NCBI RefSeq assembly: GCF_004458765.1
Contig: NZ_SPJX01000187.1
Span: 124,001-188,000 of the forward strand
DNA from: Microvirga pakistanensis
GTDB lineage: Bacteria; Pseudomonadota; Alphaproteobacteria; Rhizobiales; Beijerinckiaceae
Direction of reading: 5' to 3'
Length of the DNA: 64,000 nucleotides
In this document: positions 25,223 through 32,906 of the stretch, piece after piece
Layout: each line of letters begins with the position of its first letter
Position numbering within the stretch: the first letter of the stretch is position 1
Position numbers and translations under genes: made by a program
The notes under the pieces: generated by a model
Seen by the model: the letters and a program-made list of their open reading frames with translations, nothing else
Database searches by the model: none
Told to the model about the DNA's origin: nothing

Positions 25223-25636
25223 CTAACTTTTCTGGTGTGCCTTCTGAAGGTCGGATGCCGCCTCCAAGATAAGGTTTTTGATCTGGTCAGTTAGGCTGAG
25301 GATCAGAGGCGAGTTGAGGTGCTCGGAGCCGAGAAGATACTGACCATTCTCTGTCGACTCTATCCATCCTTCTTCGATGAGGTTGGACAGGCGCCGTAGC
25401 AGGGTAGGGCGTGGCATGCCGACATACTCAGCCAGTTTCGAGGCCCGGAACGGTTTGCCTTCGATCTGCCCCATGGCCACTGCGCCGATGATCAGGATAC
25501 TGTCTGCACCCGAGGCCATCGGGGCGTTCTTGGCGGATGTGAGAAGTCGCATCAAGCTCATCAGGAAACGCAGTTCGATCCGGCGTTCATCGGCTCTCTC
25601 GATGACGGCTGATGTCTTCACACTCCCTTCGGTCAT
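25223..25636 (-). CDS. winged-helix transcriptional regulator
   Basis: This is a 137-residue protein with a central winged helix-turn-helix, about residues 55-105 (FRASKLAEYVGMPRPTLLRR, then LSNLIEEGWIESTENGQYLL). It resembles MarR/IclR-type DNA-binding domains but carries no effector domain. The stop is immediately next to the 21-bp palindrome and it is read in the same direction as the capsule genes, about 190 bp upstream of kpsS. Control of the capsule locus is inferred from position only. Confidence 0.78.
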   Translation of the reverse strand: MTEGSVKTSAVIERADERRIELRFLMSLMRLLTSAKNAPMASGADSILIIGAVAMGQIEGKPFRASKLAEYVGMPRPTLLRRLSNLIEEGWIESTENGQYLLGSEHLNSPLILSLTDQIKNLILEAASDLQKAHQKS

Positions 25637-25924
25637 TCTGTTACCTAAAGTGGCCTTGCGCAGTAAGCACCGATGCCCATTCGGGACCGTTTGCTTGGAT
25701 GTGTCTGGTGGGGTGATCCGCTGAAATCGTCACCGTCAGGATTAACTCAGCGACGGGAAACGTCTTACAGAAAAACTCGCAGGCGGTGTCAAGGGTACAG
25801 GAGCCTGCTCGGCAGGATGCTGTGCACAGAAGATGGCAGACCAGAAGTTAAATGATATGTTGTATCGCGTAGCGTCTTCTTGGCTGTGAAGGAGCTAGCG
25901 CGGGCTTAGCGCGAATCCGCGTGA
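25637..25924. other. 288-bp gap
   Basis: This is the upstream region of the winged-helix gene and the downstream region of the GntR gene. I see no gene and no clear hairpin with a T-run. Confidence 0.4.
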
Positions 25925-26614
25925 TCACTTCAGACCCAAGGCCCGGCCCGCCGCACTTGTGATGTGAGCACTCATGGCGGCGACGGCCAGCGTCGGTTCG
26001 CGTGTCTCGATGGCGGAGATGATAGACAGGTGTTCTTGCATGACGGGTACGACGATCGCTTCTGACAGGAGCGTCTGATCCTGGCGGATCAGACGAATCT
26101 TGATCGAATTGACCCGGTAGACATCGGCGATGATGCTGTTCTTCAGTGACGAAATAACGGTCCAGTGCAGGTTCCAGTCGACGGCCTGGGCCCGGGCCAC
26201 GAGCTCGGCGGTGATCGGGCCCGCACGGGCCGCTGCCAGAACGCTCTCGTGCTCTTCGCGGAGTTGCGCCACGACCCCGCTGCTGACTTCGGCTGCGAAG
26301 ATCGCGGTCGCCTCCCGCTCGAGGAACAGGCGAAGCTGGAAAGCTTCCCGGATCAGATTGAGATCGACATGCGCAACCTGCATGCCGCGCTGCGGGACGG
26401 TTTTGATCAGGCCTTCCGCTTCAAGGCGAGGAATGAGTTCGCGAATCGCCCCGAGCGTAAGGCCGGTCAGTGCAACAAGCTCACGCTGCGAAACAAACTG
26501 ACCCGGACGGATGTCTCGGGCCAGCAGGCGTTCGGTAAAACTCTCGTAGGCCTTCTCCCGAAGGTTGGTCTTGGCGCGGGATGAGCCTATCTTGTCCACC
26601 GCCGTCTCCGTCAT
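25925..26614 (-). CDS. GntR-family (FCD) transcriptional regulator
   Basis: The 229 residues have an N-terminal GntR winged helix (LREKAYESFTERLLARDIRP, then VSQRELVALTGLTLGAIREL and LEAEGLIKTVPQRGMQVA). A C-terminal helical FCD ligand domain follows (REAFQLRLFLEREATAIFAA; MQEHLSIISAIETREPTLAV). It is the last gene of a minus-strand pair; its ATG overlaps the aldolase stop by four bases. Such regulators normally sense a pathway metabolite. Two related palindromes at 27563 and 27806 are candidate operators. Confidence 0.9.
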   Translation of the reverse strand: MTETAVDKIGSSRAKTNLREKAYESFTERLLARDIRPGQFVSQRELVALTGLTLGAIRELIPRLEAEGLIKTVPQRGMQVAHVDLNLIREAFQLRLFLEREATAIFAAEVSSGVVAQLREEHESVLAAARAGPITAELVARAQAVDWNLHWTVISSLKNSIIADVYRVNSIKIRLIRQDQTLLSEAIVVPVMQEHLSIISAIETREPTLAVAAMSAHITSAAGRALGLK

Positions 26615-27504
26615 GCTGCCTGAGCCTCGAAGAGGCGGTCATACGCCAAGCTCAGGCGGGCCGCATCCCCTTCGGCCATTGTCATCAGGGGCGCGCGAAC
26701 GTTGAGCCAGGCGCGATTGCCGGTGCGATGGGCCATGAGGGCCTTCACGGCCGGTGTAACAGGATATCGCAGAACCTCATCGACCAAGTCGTTGATGCGG
26801 CTGTCGTCTTGCCCATCCCGTACCAGAGGCAGCAGGGCCTGCGGGCAAACATTGGCGAGACCCGAGATCGCTCCCTGGCCTCCAAGACGCACACCCTCCG
26901 CAAGATAGCGCTCGTCGCCGATCAGGATGGCAAGATCCTTGTGGGCGGACAGGAGCTTTTGCGTGTAGGCCCAATCGCCCGAAGAGTCCTTCACGCCCGT
27001 GACCACACCGGGGAAAGCCTGTTTGAGGCGGCCGATCAGCTCGACGGAGAGAGCGACCTGCGTCACCGAAGGGATGTTGTACAGAATGACGCCGCGAGCA
27101 GCTGAGCCCAGTTTTTCCAGAACTTGGCTGAACCAAGCATAGAGGCCGTCGTCGCTCACACCCTTGAAGTAGAAGGGAGGCGGCAGGAGAATGTTTCGTG
27201 CGCTGAAATCGGCAGCCATGCGCGCCTGCACGAGCAGTTCGTGCACCGAGGAGGCGGTGACGCAAACCACCATGTCGCGCCCTGTCACGCCCGCGCCCGC
27301 AAGGGCGCCGAGGATCTGCTCGCGTCCCGACGTGCCGATCGAGGCGCCTTCGCCCGTTGTTCCGAAGACGGTGATGCTCGTGCACCCATTGGCGAGGCAC
27401 CACTGAGCGTGACTGGCGCAGAGAGCGTGATCGATGGCTCCGGTCGGTCGAAAGGGCGTCGTCATTGCGGCGGAAAGACCAAACCGGTCGGAAATCGCAT
27501 TCAT
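26611..27504 (-). CDS. DHDPS / N-acetylneuraminate lyase superfamily aldolase
   Basis: The 297-residue class I aldolase has the family landmarks VFGTTGEGASI (substrate carboxylate loop), VILYNIPSVTQ (catalytic Tyr) and VTGVKDSSGDW (Schiff-base Lys). The ATG at 27504 is preferred to one eight codons upstream because it leads directly into the first beta strand. Members split or form 2-keto acids: dihydrodipicolinate, N-acetylneuraminate, 2-keto-3-deoxy sugars. Linkage to a GntR regulator, a sialidase-like protein and a TTT transporter points to a catabolic lyase (sialic acid or keto-deoxy acid) rather than lysine synthesis. The exact substrate cannot be read from sequence. Confidence 0.85.
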   Translation of the reverse strand: MNAISDRFGLSAAMTTPFRPTGAIDHALCASHAQWCLANGCTSITVFGTTGEGASIGTSGREQILGALAGAGVTGRDMVVCVTASSVHELLVQARMAADFSARNILLPPPFYFKGVSDDGLYAWFSQVLEKLGSAARGVILYNIPSVTQVALSVELIGRLKQAFPGVVTGVKDSSGDWAYTQKLLSAHKDLAILIGDERYLAEGVRLGGQGAISGLANVCPQALLPLVRDGQDDSRINDLVDEVLRYPVTPAVKALMAHRTGNRAWLNVRAPLMTMAEGDAARLSLAYDRLFEAQAA

Positions 27505-27562
27505 AACATCGGTCCTCTGTCGACCCACTCTCGGGTCACGGTAGCAGGTCTGATAGATAGCA

Positions 27563-27574
27563 CTGACATGTCAG
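27563..27574. promoter_or_regulatory. palindrome, candidate GntR operator 1
   Basis: CTGACATGTCAG is a perfect 12-bp palindrome about 60 bp upstream of the aldolase ATG. It shares the core ACATGT and flanking symmetry with the second site at 27806. FCD-type GntR dimers bind short palindromes of this kind. Confidence 0.5.
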
Positions 27575-27805
27575 AATGCAATTGCCGGTGCGCCATCATT
27601 CCGCGTGTCTCAGTATCTGGTGTGCGCTTCCTTCGGATCACCCCGAGGCAAGGAACCCTTCCGAAGGCAGGATCTCTGAGACTTCCATTTATTTCGTAAG
27701 GAAGATCAATGCGTTATCTCATTGCTTTCATGCATGCCGGGGCGTCGTTCTTTAGTATGAAATGCCTGCTTGATCCTGCATCGTGTGTTGACGGACAGCG
27801 ACATA

Positions 27806-27817
27806 CTAACATGTTAA
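27806..27817. promoter_or_regulatory. palindrome, candidate GntR operator 2
   Basis: CTAACATGTTAA contains a perfect 10-bp palindrome (TAACATGTTA) and fits the same YTRACATGTYAR pattern as site 1. It lies in the upstream region of the sialidase-like gene, so the two sites would serve the two divergent units. Confidence 0.45.
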
Positions 27818-28012
27818 TTGGTTGTAGATGCTTACGAGCTCTCGCAAGCGATGCTGCATCCATCATTGAGTCGGACGATATTCCGACGCATTGGAACAGA
27901 GATGTCCTTGTGATCGGCGTGTCGGCGAAATTAGGGTTCTGATCGCGTGAGATCCCGGGTAAGCGATAACAAGAACCAGCCGATGTTGGAGTCTGGAAGA
28001 GCAGGCGGAGAG

Positions 28013-29071
28013 ATGAGAAGAAAGCGTGTGCGGTCCTGGCAAAAGCACTTTGTGATGCCGCTGGATCATAACCTCTTTGGCAACTGCCATGCCTCGACTC
28101 TCGTGCTTCTGCCGAATGGCGAGCGCCTCGTTGCGTTCTTCGGTGGCCAGCGGGAGGGTGCGGGAGATGTGGCGATCTGGCTGGCGCGTGGTGACGGCTC
28201 GCAGTGGCAAATGCCTCGCCGTTTGATGGCCGAAGAGGGGCTTGCCCATTGGAACCCGGTGCTGATGGCTGACGGAGAGACCGTCTGGCTCTTCTATAAG
28301 GTCGGCTCCACCGTGCACAACTGGACGACGCGATGGAGTGTGTCGCGCGATGGCGGGCATCATTGGGATCCGCCTCGTCCGCTCGTTCCTGGCGACCATG
28401 CGCCGCGAGGTCCGGTCAAGAACAAGCCGATCGTGATGTCGAACGGGGAATGGCTCGCACCCGCGTCGGTCGAGACGGAGACGACCTGGGATGCGTTCGT
28501 GGATATTTCCGGAGATCAAGGTGCGACCTGGATGCGCGTCGATGTGCCGCTCGACCATGATGCGCGCCCGCAGAGCGTCGCGGGTGACGTATGGAAGGGG
28601 CTTGCTGCGGAGGCGCTTTGGGAAACCGATCCGGCAACCGTTTTCCAATGGGATGGTGTGATTCAGCCAACACTCTGGGAGAGTGCGCCGGGGCACGTGC
28701 ATATGTTGATGCGTTCGACGCGCGGGCGCATCTATCGCTCCGATTCCAGTGATTTCGGCCGACATTGGACGCCTGCGCGGGCGACGGATATTCCCAACAA
28801 CAACAGTGGTATCGATCTGACGGCCTGTGCCGATGGCACCTTGGCGCTCGCCTTCAACCCGATCAATGGAAACTGGGGGCGGCGCTATCCCCTGTCTCTG
28901 GCCCTGTCATATGACAACGGCGAGTCTTTCGAACCTGTGCTCGATCTCGAGACGGAAGAGGGTGAGTTTTCTTATCCTGCCGTCATCGCGCATGAAAACA
29001 GACTGCACGTCACATACACGTTCAATCGAACGACGATCGTCTATGGATGCATTGACCTCGGTGACGAATGA
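28013..29071 (+). CDS. sialidase-like BNR-repeat protein
   Basis: These 352 residues form a predicted six-bladed propeller with Asp-box repeats: SVSRDGGHHWDPP, DISGDQGATWMR, SDSSDFGRHWTPA and LSYDNGESFEP. No signal peptide is visible, so the product is probably cytosolic. The ATG at 28013 follows GGAGAG closely; earlier in-frame starts exist to 27947 but are less convincing. The family includes exo-sialidases and other glycan hydrolases or lyases. Its divergent placement from a NAL-type aldolase and upstream of a TTT transporter suggests a role in breaking down an acidic sugar. Catalytic Arg/Tyr/Glu residues cannot be confirmed by eye. Confidence 0.78.
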   Translation: MRRKRVRSWQKHFVMPLDHNLFGNCHASTLVLLPNGERLVAFFGGQREGAGDVAIWLARGDGSQWQMPRRLMAEEGLAHWNPVLMADGETVWLFYKVGSTVHNWTTRWSVSRDGGHHWDPPRPLVPGDHAPRGPVKNKPIVMSNGEWLAPASVETETTWDAFVDISGDQGATWMRVDVPLDHDARPQSVAGDVWKGLAAEALWETDPATVFQWDGVIQPTLWESAPGHVHMLMRSTRGRIYRSDSSDFGRHWTPARATDIPNNNSGIDLTACADGTLALAFNPINGNWGRRYPLSLALSYDNGESFEPVLDLETEEGEFSYPAVIAHENRLHVTYTFNRTTIVYGCIDLGDE

Positions 29072-29103
29072 CCGTATCGGGCGGAGCATTGGCCAATACG
29101 GTC
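29070..29103 (+). promoter_or_regulatory. hairpin between sialidase-like gene and tctC
   Basis: GACCGTAT and ATACGGTC are perfect 8-bp inverted repeats with an 18-base loop, starting within the sialidase-like stop codon. There is no T-run, so an RNA-processing or partial-termination element is more likely than a full terminator. Confidence 0.35.
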
Positions 29104-29151
29104 ACCGTTCAATAAAATCTTTAGGGTAGAACGCAGCGAGAGGAGCCACGA

Positions 29152-30120
29152 ATGAAGAAAGTTCTGGGAGTTGTGATTGGCGGGCTGTTGGCGTTCAACA
29201 GCTTCGGTGCAACGGCGCAACAGATTACTTATCCGAACAAGAACATTACTGTCATTATTCCGAAGAACCCGGGCGGCGGTACCGACACCTCGACGCGCCT
29301 CACGATCGAGTACGCCAAGTCCTATCTGCCCTCCGGCGTTATCTTCGTGCCCGAGAACAAGCCTGCCGGTAACGGCGTGACCGGCCTGATCGAAGGGGCC
29401 CGCGCCAAGCCCGACGGCACGACGCTGGTGATGACCACCGTCGAACTCGCGATGTTCCCGCATCAGGGGAAGTCGCCGGTCACGTATCAGAACTTCACGC
29501 CCCTTTATGCTCCGATCGCTGATCCCTGCGCTATCGTCGTGAAGGCCGACAGCCCCTACAAGACGCTGGCCGATCTCGTCGCCGCCGCGAAGGAAAAACC
29601 CGGCACGATCCAGGTTGCGAATTCGGGAACCGGCGCGATCTATCACCTCGCCGCGCTCAACATGGAAAAGCAGCTCGGCATCAAGCTGAAGCACATCCCG
29701 TTCAGCGAAGGCGTCGGTCCTGCGATCGCCGCGCTCGCGGGCGGCCATGTCGATGCCGTGATCACGACACCCGGTGCCGCGAAGTCGCAGATCGATGCCG
29801 GTGCGCTGCGCGCTCTGGGCGTCATGGACGAGAAGCGCTTCGCGCTGCTCCCCGATGTTCCCACCTTCAAGGAGGCGCTCGGCAAGGAGGTCGATGTCAG
29901 GATGCGTGCCTGGGCGGCCCTTGCCGGCCCGGCGGATCTGCCGGCCAACGTGAAGGACCAGCTCGTCGCGGCTTTCAAGGCGGTCGCGGCCAATCCGGCC
30001 TATCAGGACGCGATGAAGAAGCAGGGCATCATGCCGAGCACTCTCGTCGGCGACGACGTTGCGAAGATGCTGAAGGACGATCATGACCTCTATAAAGAGC
30101 TGATCGCAGCCGCGAAGTAA
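29152..30120 (+). CDS. tctC: TctC/Bug-family periplasmic substrate-binding protein
   Basis: The 322 residues start with a signal peptide (KKVLGVVIGGLLAFNSFGAT). They show the Bug fold landmarks ITVIIPKNPGGGTDTSTR, FVPENKPAGNGVTGLIEGAR and HIPFSEGVGPAIAALAGGHVD. GAGAGGAG lies just before the ATG. These proteins capture carboxylated compounds for the tripartite tricarboxylate transporter encoded by the next two genes. Following the sialidase-like and aldolase genes, the ligand may be a sugar acid; this is inference. Confidence 0.92.
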   Translation: MKKVLGVVIGGLLAFNSFGATAQQITYPNKNITVIIPKNPGGGTDTSTRLTIEYAKSYLPSGVIFVPENKPAGNGVTGLIEGARAKPDGTTLVMTTVELAMFPHQGKSPVTYQNFTPLYAPIADPCAIVVKADSPYKTLADLVAAAKEKPGTIQVANSGTGAIYHLAALNMEKQLGIKLKHIPFSEGVGPAIAALAGGHVDAVITTPGAAKSQIDAGALRALGVMDEKRFALLPDVPTFKEALGKEVDVRMRAWAALAGPADLPANVKDQLVAAFKAVAANPAYQDAMKKQGIMPSTLVGDDVAKMLKDDHDLYKELIAAAK

Positions 30121-30150
30121 GTCGCCAAGGCGCGATATCACATATCTTAT

Positions 30151-30185
30151 AACCGGCGGCAGCCATCTCGCGCGTGCCGCCGGTT
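30151..30185 (+). promoter_or_regulatory. strong stem-loop between tctC and tctB
   Basis: AACCGGCGGCA and TGCCGCCGGTT form a perfect 11-bp GC-rich stem with a 13-base loop in the 81-bp gap after tctC. Such hairpins after a binding-protein gene commonly stabilise its message or reduce read-through, giving more binding protein than membrane components. Confidence 0.65.
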
Positions 30186-30201
30186 TCTCCTGGATGAGCC
30201 G

Positions 30202-30663
30202 ATGAGAAAGTACAACTTCGTCGTTGCAGCCCTGTCCATCCTCATGGGATGCGCGATCTTCTGGTTCTCGCGCAATCTGACTCCGTTCGATGAGATGGGC
30301 ATTCCGGGTGAGGCATTCTGGCCCCAAGCGATTGCTTGGCTCTTCATCTTTCTCGGCGGACTCCAAGCCATCCAGAGCCTGATTGCTTCTTCGTCCGGAG
30401 GCGAAGCCAGCGTGGATCTTCACTCTCCCGGAGTGCGGGTGGCCTATATCGGGGCACTGCTCGCCTTCGCATATGCTGTCCTCATGACCTATTTCGGGTT
30501 CAGCGTCGCCACGCTCGTATTCATCCCGCTTCTCATGCTGCTCATGGGGGAACGCAAACCCCTGATGATCGCGGTCACGGCGCTGGCCGTGGTCGCCGTC
30601 GTCTGGTTCTTCTTCGTTCAGGTGTTCAACACCACGCTTCCTCCCTCCATCTTCTTCGAATGA
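30202..30663 (+). CDS. tctB: TctB small membrane subunit of the TTT transporter
   Basis: The 153 residues have four predicted membrane helices (NFVVAALSILMGCAIFWFS; WLFIFLGGLQAIQSL; VAYIGALLAFAYAVLMTYF; MIAVTALAVVAVVWFFFVQV). Position between a TctC and a TctA gene fixes the identity. The next gene begins 22 bp later. Confidence 0.9.
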   Translation: MRKYNFVVAALSILMGCAIFWFSRNLTPFDEMGIPGEAFWPQAIAWLFIFLGGLQAIQSLIASSSGGEASVDLHSPGVRVAYIGALLAFAYAVLMTYFGFSVATLVFIPLLMLLMGERKPLMIAVTALAVVAVVWFFFVQVFNTTLPPSIFFE

Positions 30664-30685
30664 ACGCGGCGGAAAGGCATCGATC

Positions 30686-32242
30686 ATGACCGAAGTATTG
30701 GAAGCCGCAGGCATCGTTTTCAGTTATCAGACGCTGTTCCTGATCACCGTCGGCACACTGGCTGGAATCATCATCGGAGCTCTGCCGGGACTGACGGTCA
30801 ATATGGGCATCGCGCTTCTGATGCCGTTGACCTTCACGTTCGAAGGGATGGCTGGCGTCCTGATGCTTCTCGGCGTCTATTGCGGCGCCATCTATGGCGG
30901 CTCGATCACCGCCATCCTGATCAACACGCCTGGGACACCGGCCTCGGCTGCGACCTGTCTCGACGGCTATCCGATGGCGCTCAAGGGGCAGGCGGGGCGT
31001 GCGCTTGGTCTTTCGACGGCGAGCTCGATGTTCGGCGGTCTATTCAGCACAGTCGCCCTCATCATCGTGGCGCCGCAGCTTGCCAAGGTGGCGACGGGAC
31101 TGTCAGCGCCCGAATATTTTGCCTTGGCGGTGTTCGGCATCTCCATCATCACGTCGGTATCGTCCCATTCGCTGATCAAGGGACTCATCGGCGGCTGTAT
31201 CGGTCTCGGGATTGCGACCGTGGGCCTCGATCCGATGACGGCCGGCATGCGTTTCACCTTCGACTCGCTCTACTTGATGGGCGGCATTTCGTTTGTGCCG
31301 GTGCTTGTGGGCCTGTTCGCCTTCTCGCAGGCGCTGTTCAGCATCGAGGAGAACTGGGGCGAGAACCTGCACGGCGTCTCCCGGAGCGTATCCGTGAAGA
31401 TCACGCGCCTTCTCCCGACCTGGATCGATCTCAGGCGCGTGCTGCCGACCTATCTGCGCTCCTCGGTGATCGGCACGATCATCGGCGCCATTCCGGGAAC
31501 GGGCGGCGATATCGCATCCTATGTTTCGTACACCGAGGCGAAGCGCTGGTCGAAGCATCCGGAGGAGTTCGGCCACGGCTCCATCGAGGGCGTCTCCGCG
31601 CCGGAAGCCGGCGCCAATGCCGTCGCCGGCGGCGCCATGGTGCCCCTGATGACGCTCGGCATTCCGGGAGACGGCGCCACGGCTATCATGATGGGTGCCT
31701 TCATGGTGCAGGGGCTGTCGCTCGGACCCCTTCTGTTCACGGAGCATCCCGTCGAGGTCAACACGATCTTCATCGGTCTTTTCGTTGCCAACGTGCTGAT
31801 GGGAATCCTCGGCTTTGCGGGCATCCGCGCCTTCACCCGCATCATGGTGGTGCCGCGCAAGGTTCTCGTGCCGATCATTCTCGTCCTGTGTGCAATCGGG
31901 TCCTACTCGGTCAACCACACGATGACCGATGTCTTCGTCATGAGCATTGCGGGCTTCCTCGGCTATATCATGATCAAGCTCGGGTTCTCAATGTCGCCGA
32001 TCGTGATCGGCATCATTCTCGGGCCGATGGCGGAAACCAATCTGCGCCGCGCGCTCACGATGTCCGACGGAGACTTCTCGATCTTCCTGACGCGTCCGAT
32101 CTGCCTGACCTTCCTGATTATCGCTGCCGTGACGCTGTTCCTGCCCATCGTCGGACCGAAATTCTCCGCGTGGCGCCGGGCGAAGGCGGCAAGCGCCGGG
32201 CAGGGTGCGCCCGAGCCGAGCAGCGACAGCCGTTCCGCTTAA
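30686..32242 (+). CDS. tctA: TctA large membrane subunit of the TTT transporter
   Basis: The 518-residue, about 12-helix permease has the TctA signatures IIGALPGLTVNMGIALLMPL, GGSITAILINTPGTPASAAT, GTIIGAIPGTGGDIASYVSY and the second half-repeat ALPGDG-like block TLGIPGDGATAIMMGAFM. It forms the secondary carrier with TctB and receives substrate from TctC. It closes the putative acidic-sugar uptake operon that begins at the sialidase-like gene. Confidence 0.94.
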   Translation: MTEVLEAAGIVFSYQTLFLITVGTLAGIIIGALPGLTVNMGIALLMPLTFTFEGMAGVLMLLGVYCGAIYGGSITAILINTPGTPASAATCLDGYPMALKGQAGRALGLSTASSMFGGLFSTVALIIVAPQLAKVATGLSAPEYFALAVFGISIITSVSSHSLIKGLIGGCIGLGIATVGLDPMTAGMRFTFDSLYLMGGISFVPVLVGLFAFSQALFSIEENWGENLHGVSRSVSVKITRLLPTWIDLRRVLPTYLRSSVIGTIIGAIPGTGGDIASYVSYTEAKRWSKHPEEFGHGSIEGVSAPEAGANAVAGGAMVPLMTLGIPGDGATAIMMGAFMVQGLSLGPLLFTEHPVEVNTIFIGLFVANVLMGILGFAGIRAFTRIMVVPRKVLVPIILVLCAIGSYSVNHTMTDVFVMSIAGFLGYIMIKLGFSMSPIVIGIILGPMAETNLRRALTMSDGDFSIFLTRPICLTFLIIAAVTLFLPIVGPKFSAWRRAKAASAGQGAPEPSSDSRSA

Positions 32243-32349
32243 CCTGAGACGCTCGCGACGGAAACGACAGGATGGTCCCCATGCGGCGGAGCGCTTCGAC
32301 GTGTCGTCAAGGCTGGCTCAAGATGGAGGCCGGGATGTCGCCGGCGGAG

Positions 32350-32688
32350 CCTCCTCGGATTACCCCCCAAGGATCCAGCCTCCTCCCTGGACGCGATCGG
32401 CCTCAGGATCCTATTAATCTCCTGATGACAAAGGCAGATACGCACCAAGCCGAAGCACCGGGTGGAAATTCGCTCAAATTCGCCACCAGCGGCCTGCGAG
32501 GGCTCGTCACGGAACTCAATGGAGTTCCGGCTCATGCCTACACGCGTGCGTTCGCGGAGATGCTCAAGGAAGATGGCGCCGCGACCGGACCGGATGGGAC
32601 GGTGCTGGTTGGACAAGACCTGAGCGGGAGCAGCCCCAGCATCGCGCGGTTGTGTTGCGCCGCATTGCGCGATGCGTAGCTTGCTCCG
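32350..32688. repeat. direct repeat copy A (partial duplication of phosphohexomutase 5' region)
   Basis: Bases 32350-32688 match 35328-35666 at a constant offset of 2978 without visible indels, at very roughly 85% identity. The repeat covers the leader (including CTATTAATCT just before the start codon) and the first 84 codons. The similarity ends abruptly near 32688. Confidence 0.85.
32425..32679 (+). pseudogene. truncated phosphohexomutase copy
   Basis: Starting at the ATG at 32425, 84 codons read TSGLRGLVTELNGVPAHAYT and GSSPSIARLCCAALRDA, nearly identical to residues 1-83 of the full mutase at 35403. Then GAG of the full gene is TAG here and homology ends. The substrate-binding, phosphoserine and metal-binding regions are absent, so it cannot be a mutase. 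Confidence 0.85.
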
Positions 32689-32906
32689 TAACGATACCCA
32701 GCTGGGAGCTGCTTCCGTTTCGAGGCCCTTCGGAAGTTCATCCCCCCGAAATTGACGTAAAGTACGCTCTCTTAGAGAGTGCAATTCATTGAGCTGGTGC
32801 GACAGAATCTAAGCAATCCCAAGCGCCTCGACACTAGATCGCTCTGATGCTAATCCGCGAACATACGTCGTTCTCGAAATCTTATCGATCTCTGTACCGG
32901 CCTGCC

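Noticed and set aside
29041..30714. 557-codon minus-strand frame across tctC and tctB
   Set aside because: It is the mirror of high-GC coding sequence; the plus strand has signal peptide, Bug-family motifs and proper gene spacing. The antisense product is Arg/His/Asp-rich with no known motif.
30880..32247. 455-codon plus-strand frame inside tctA
   Set aside because: It overlaps TctA in another frame; its product is Arg/His-rich and lacks the hydrophobic pattern, while TctA motifs are complete.
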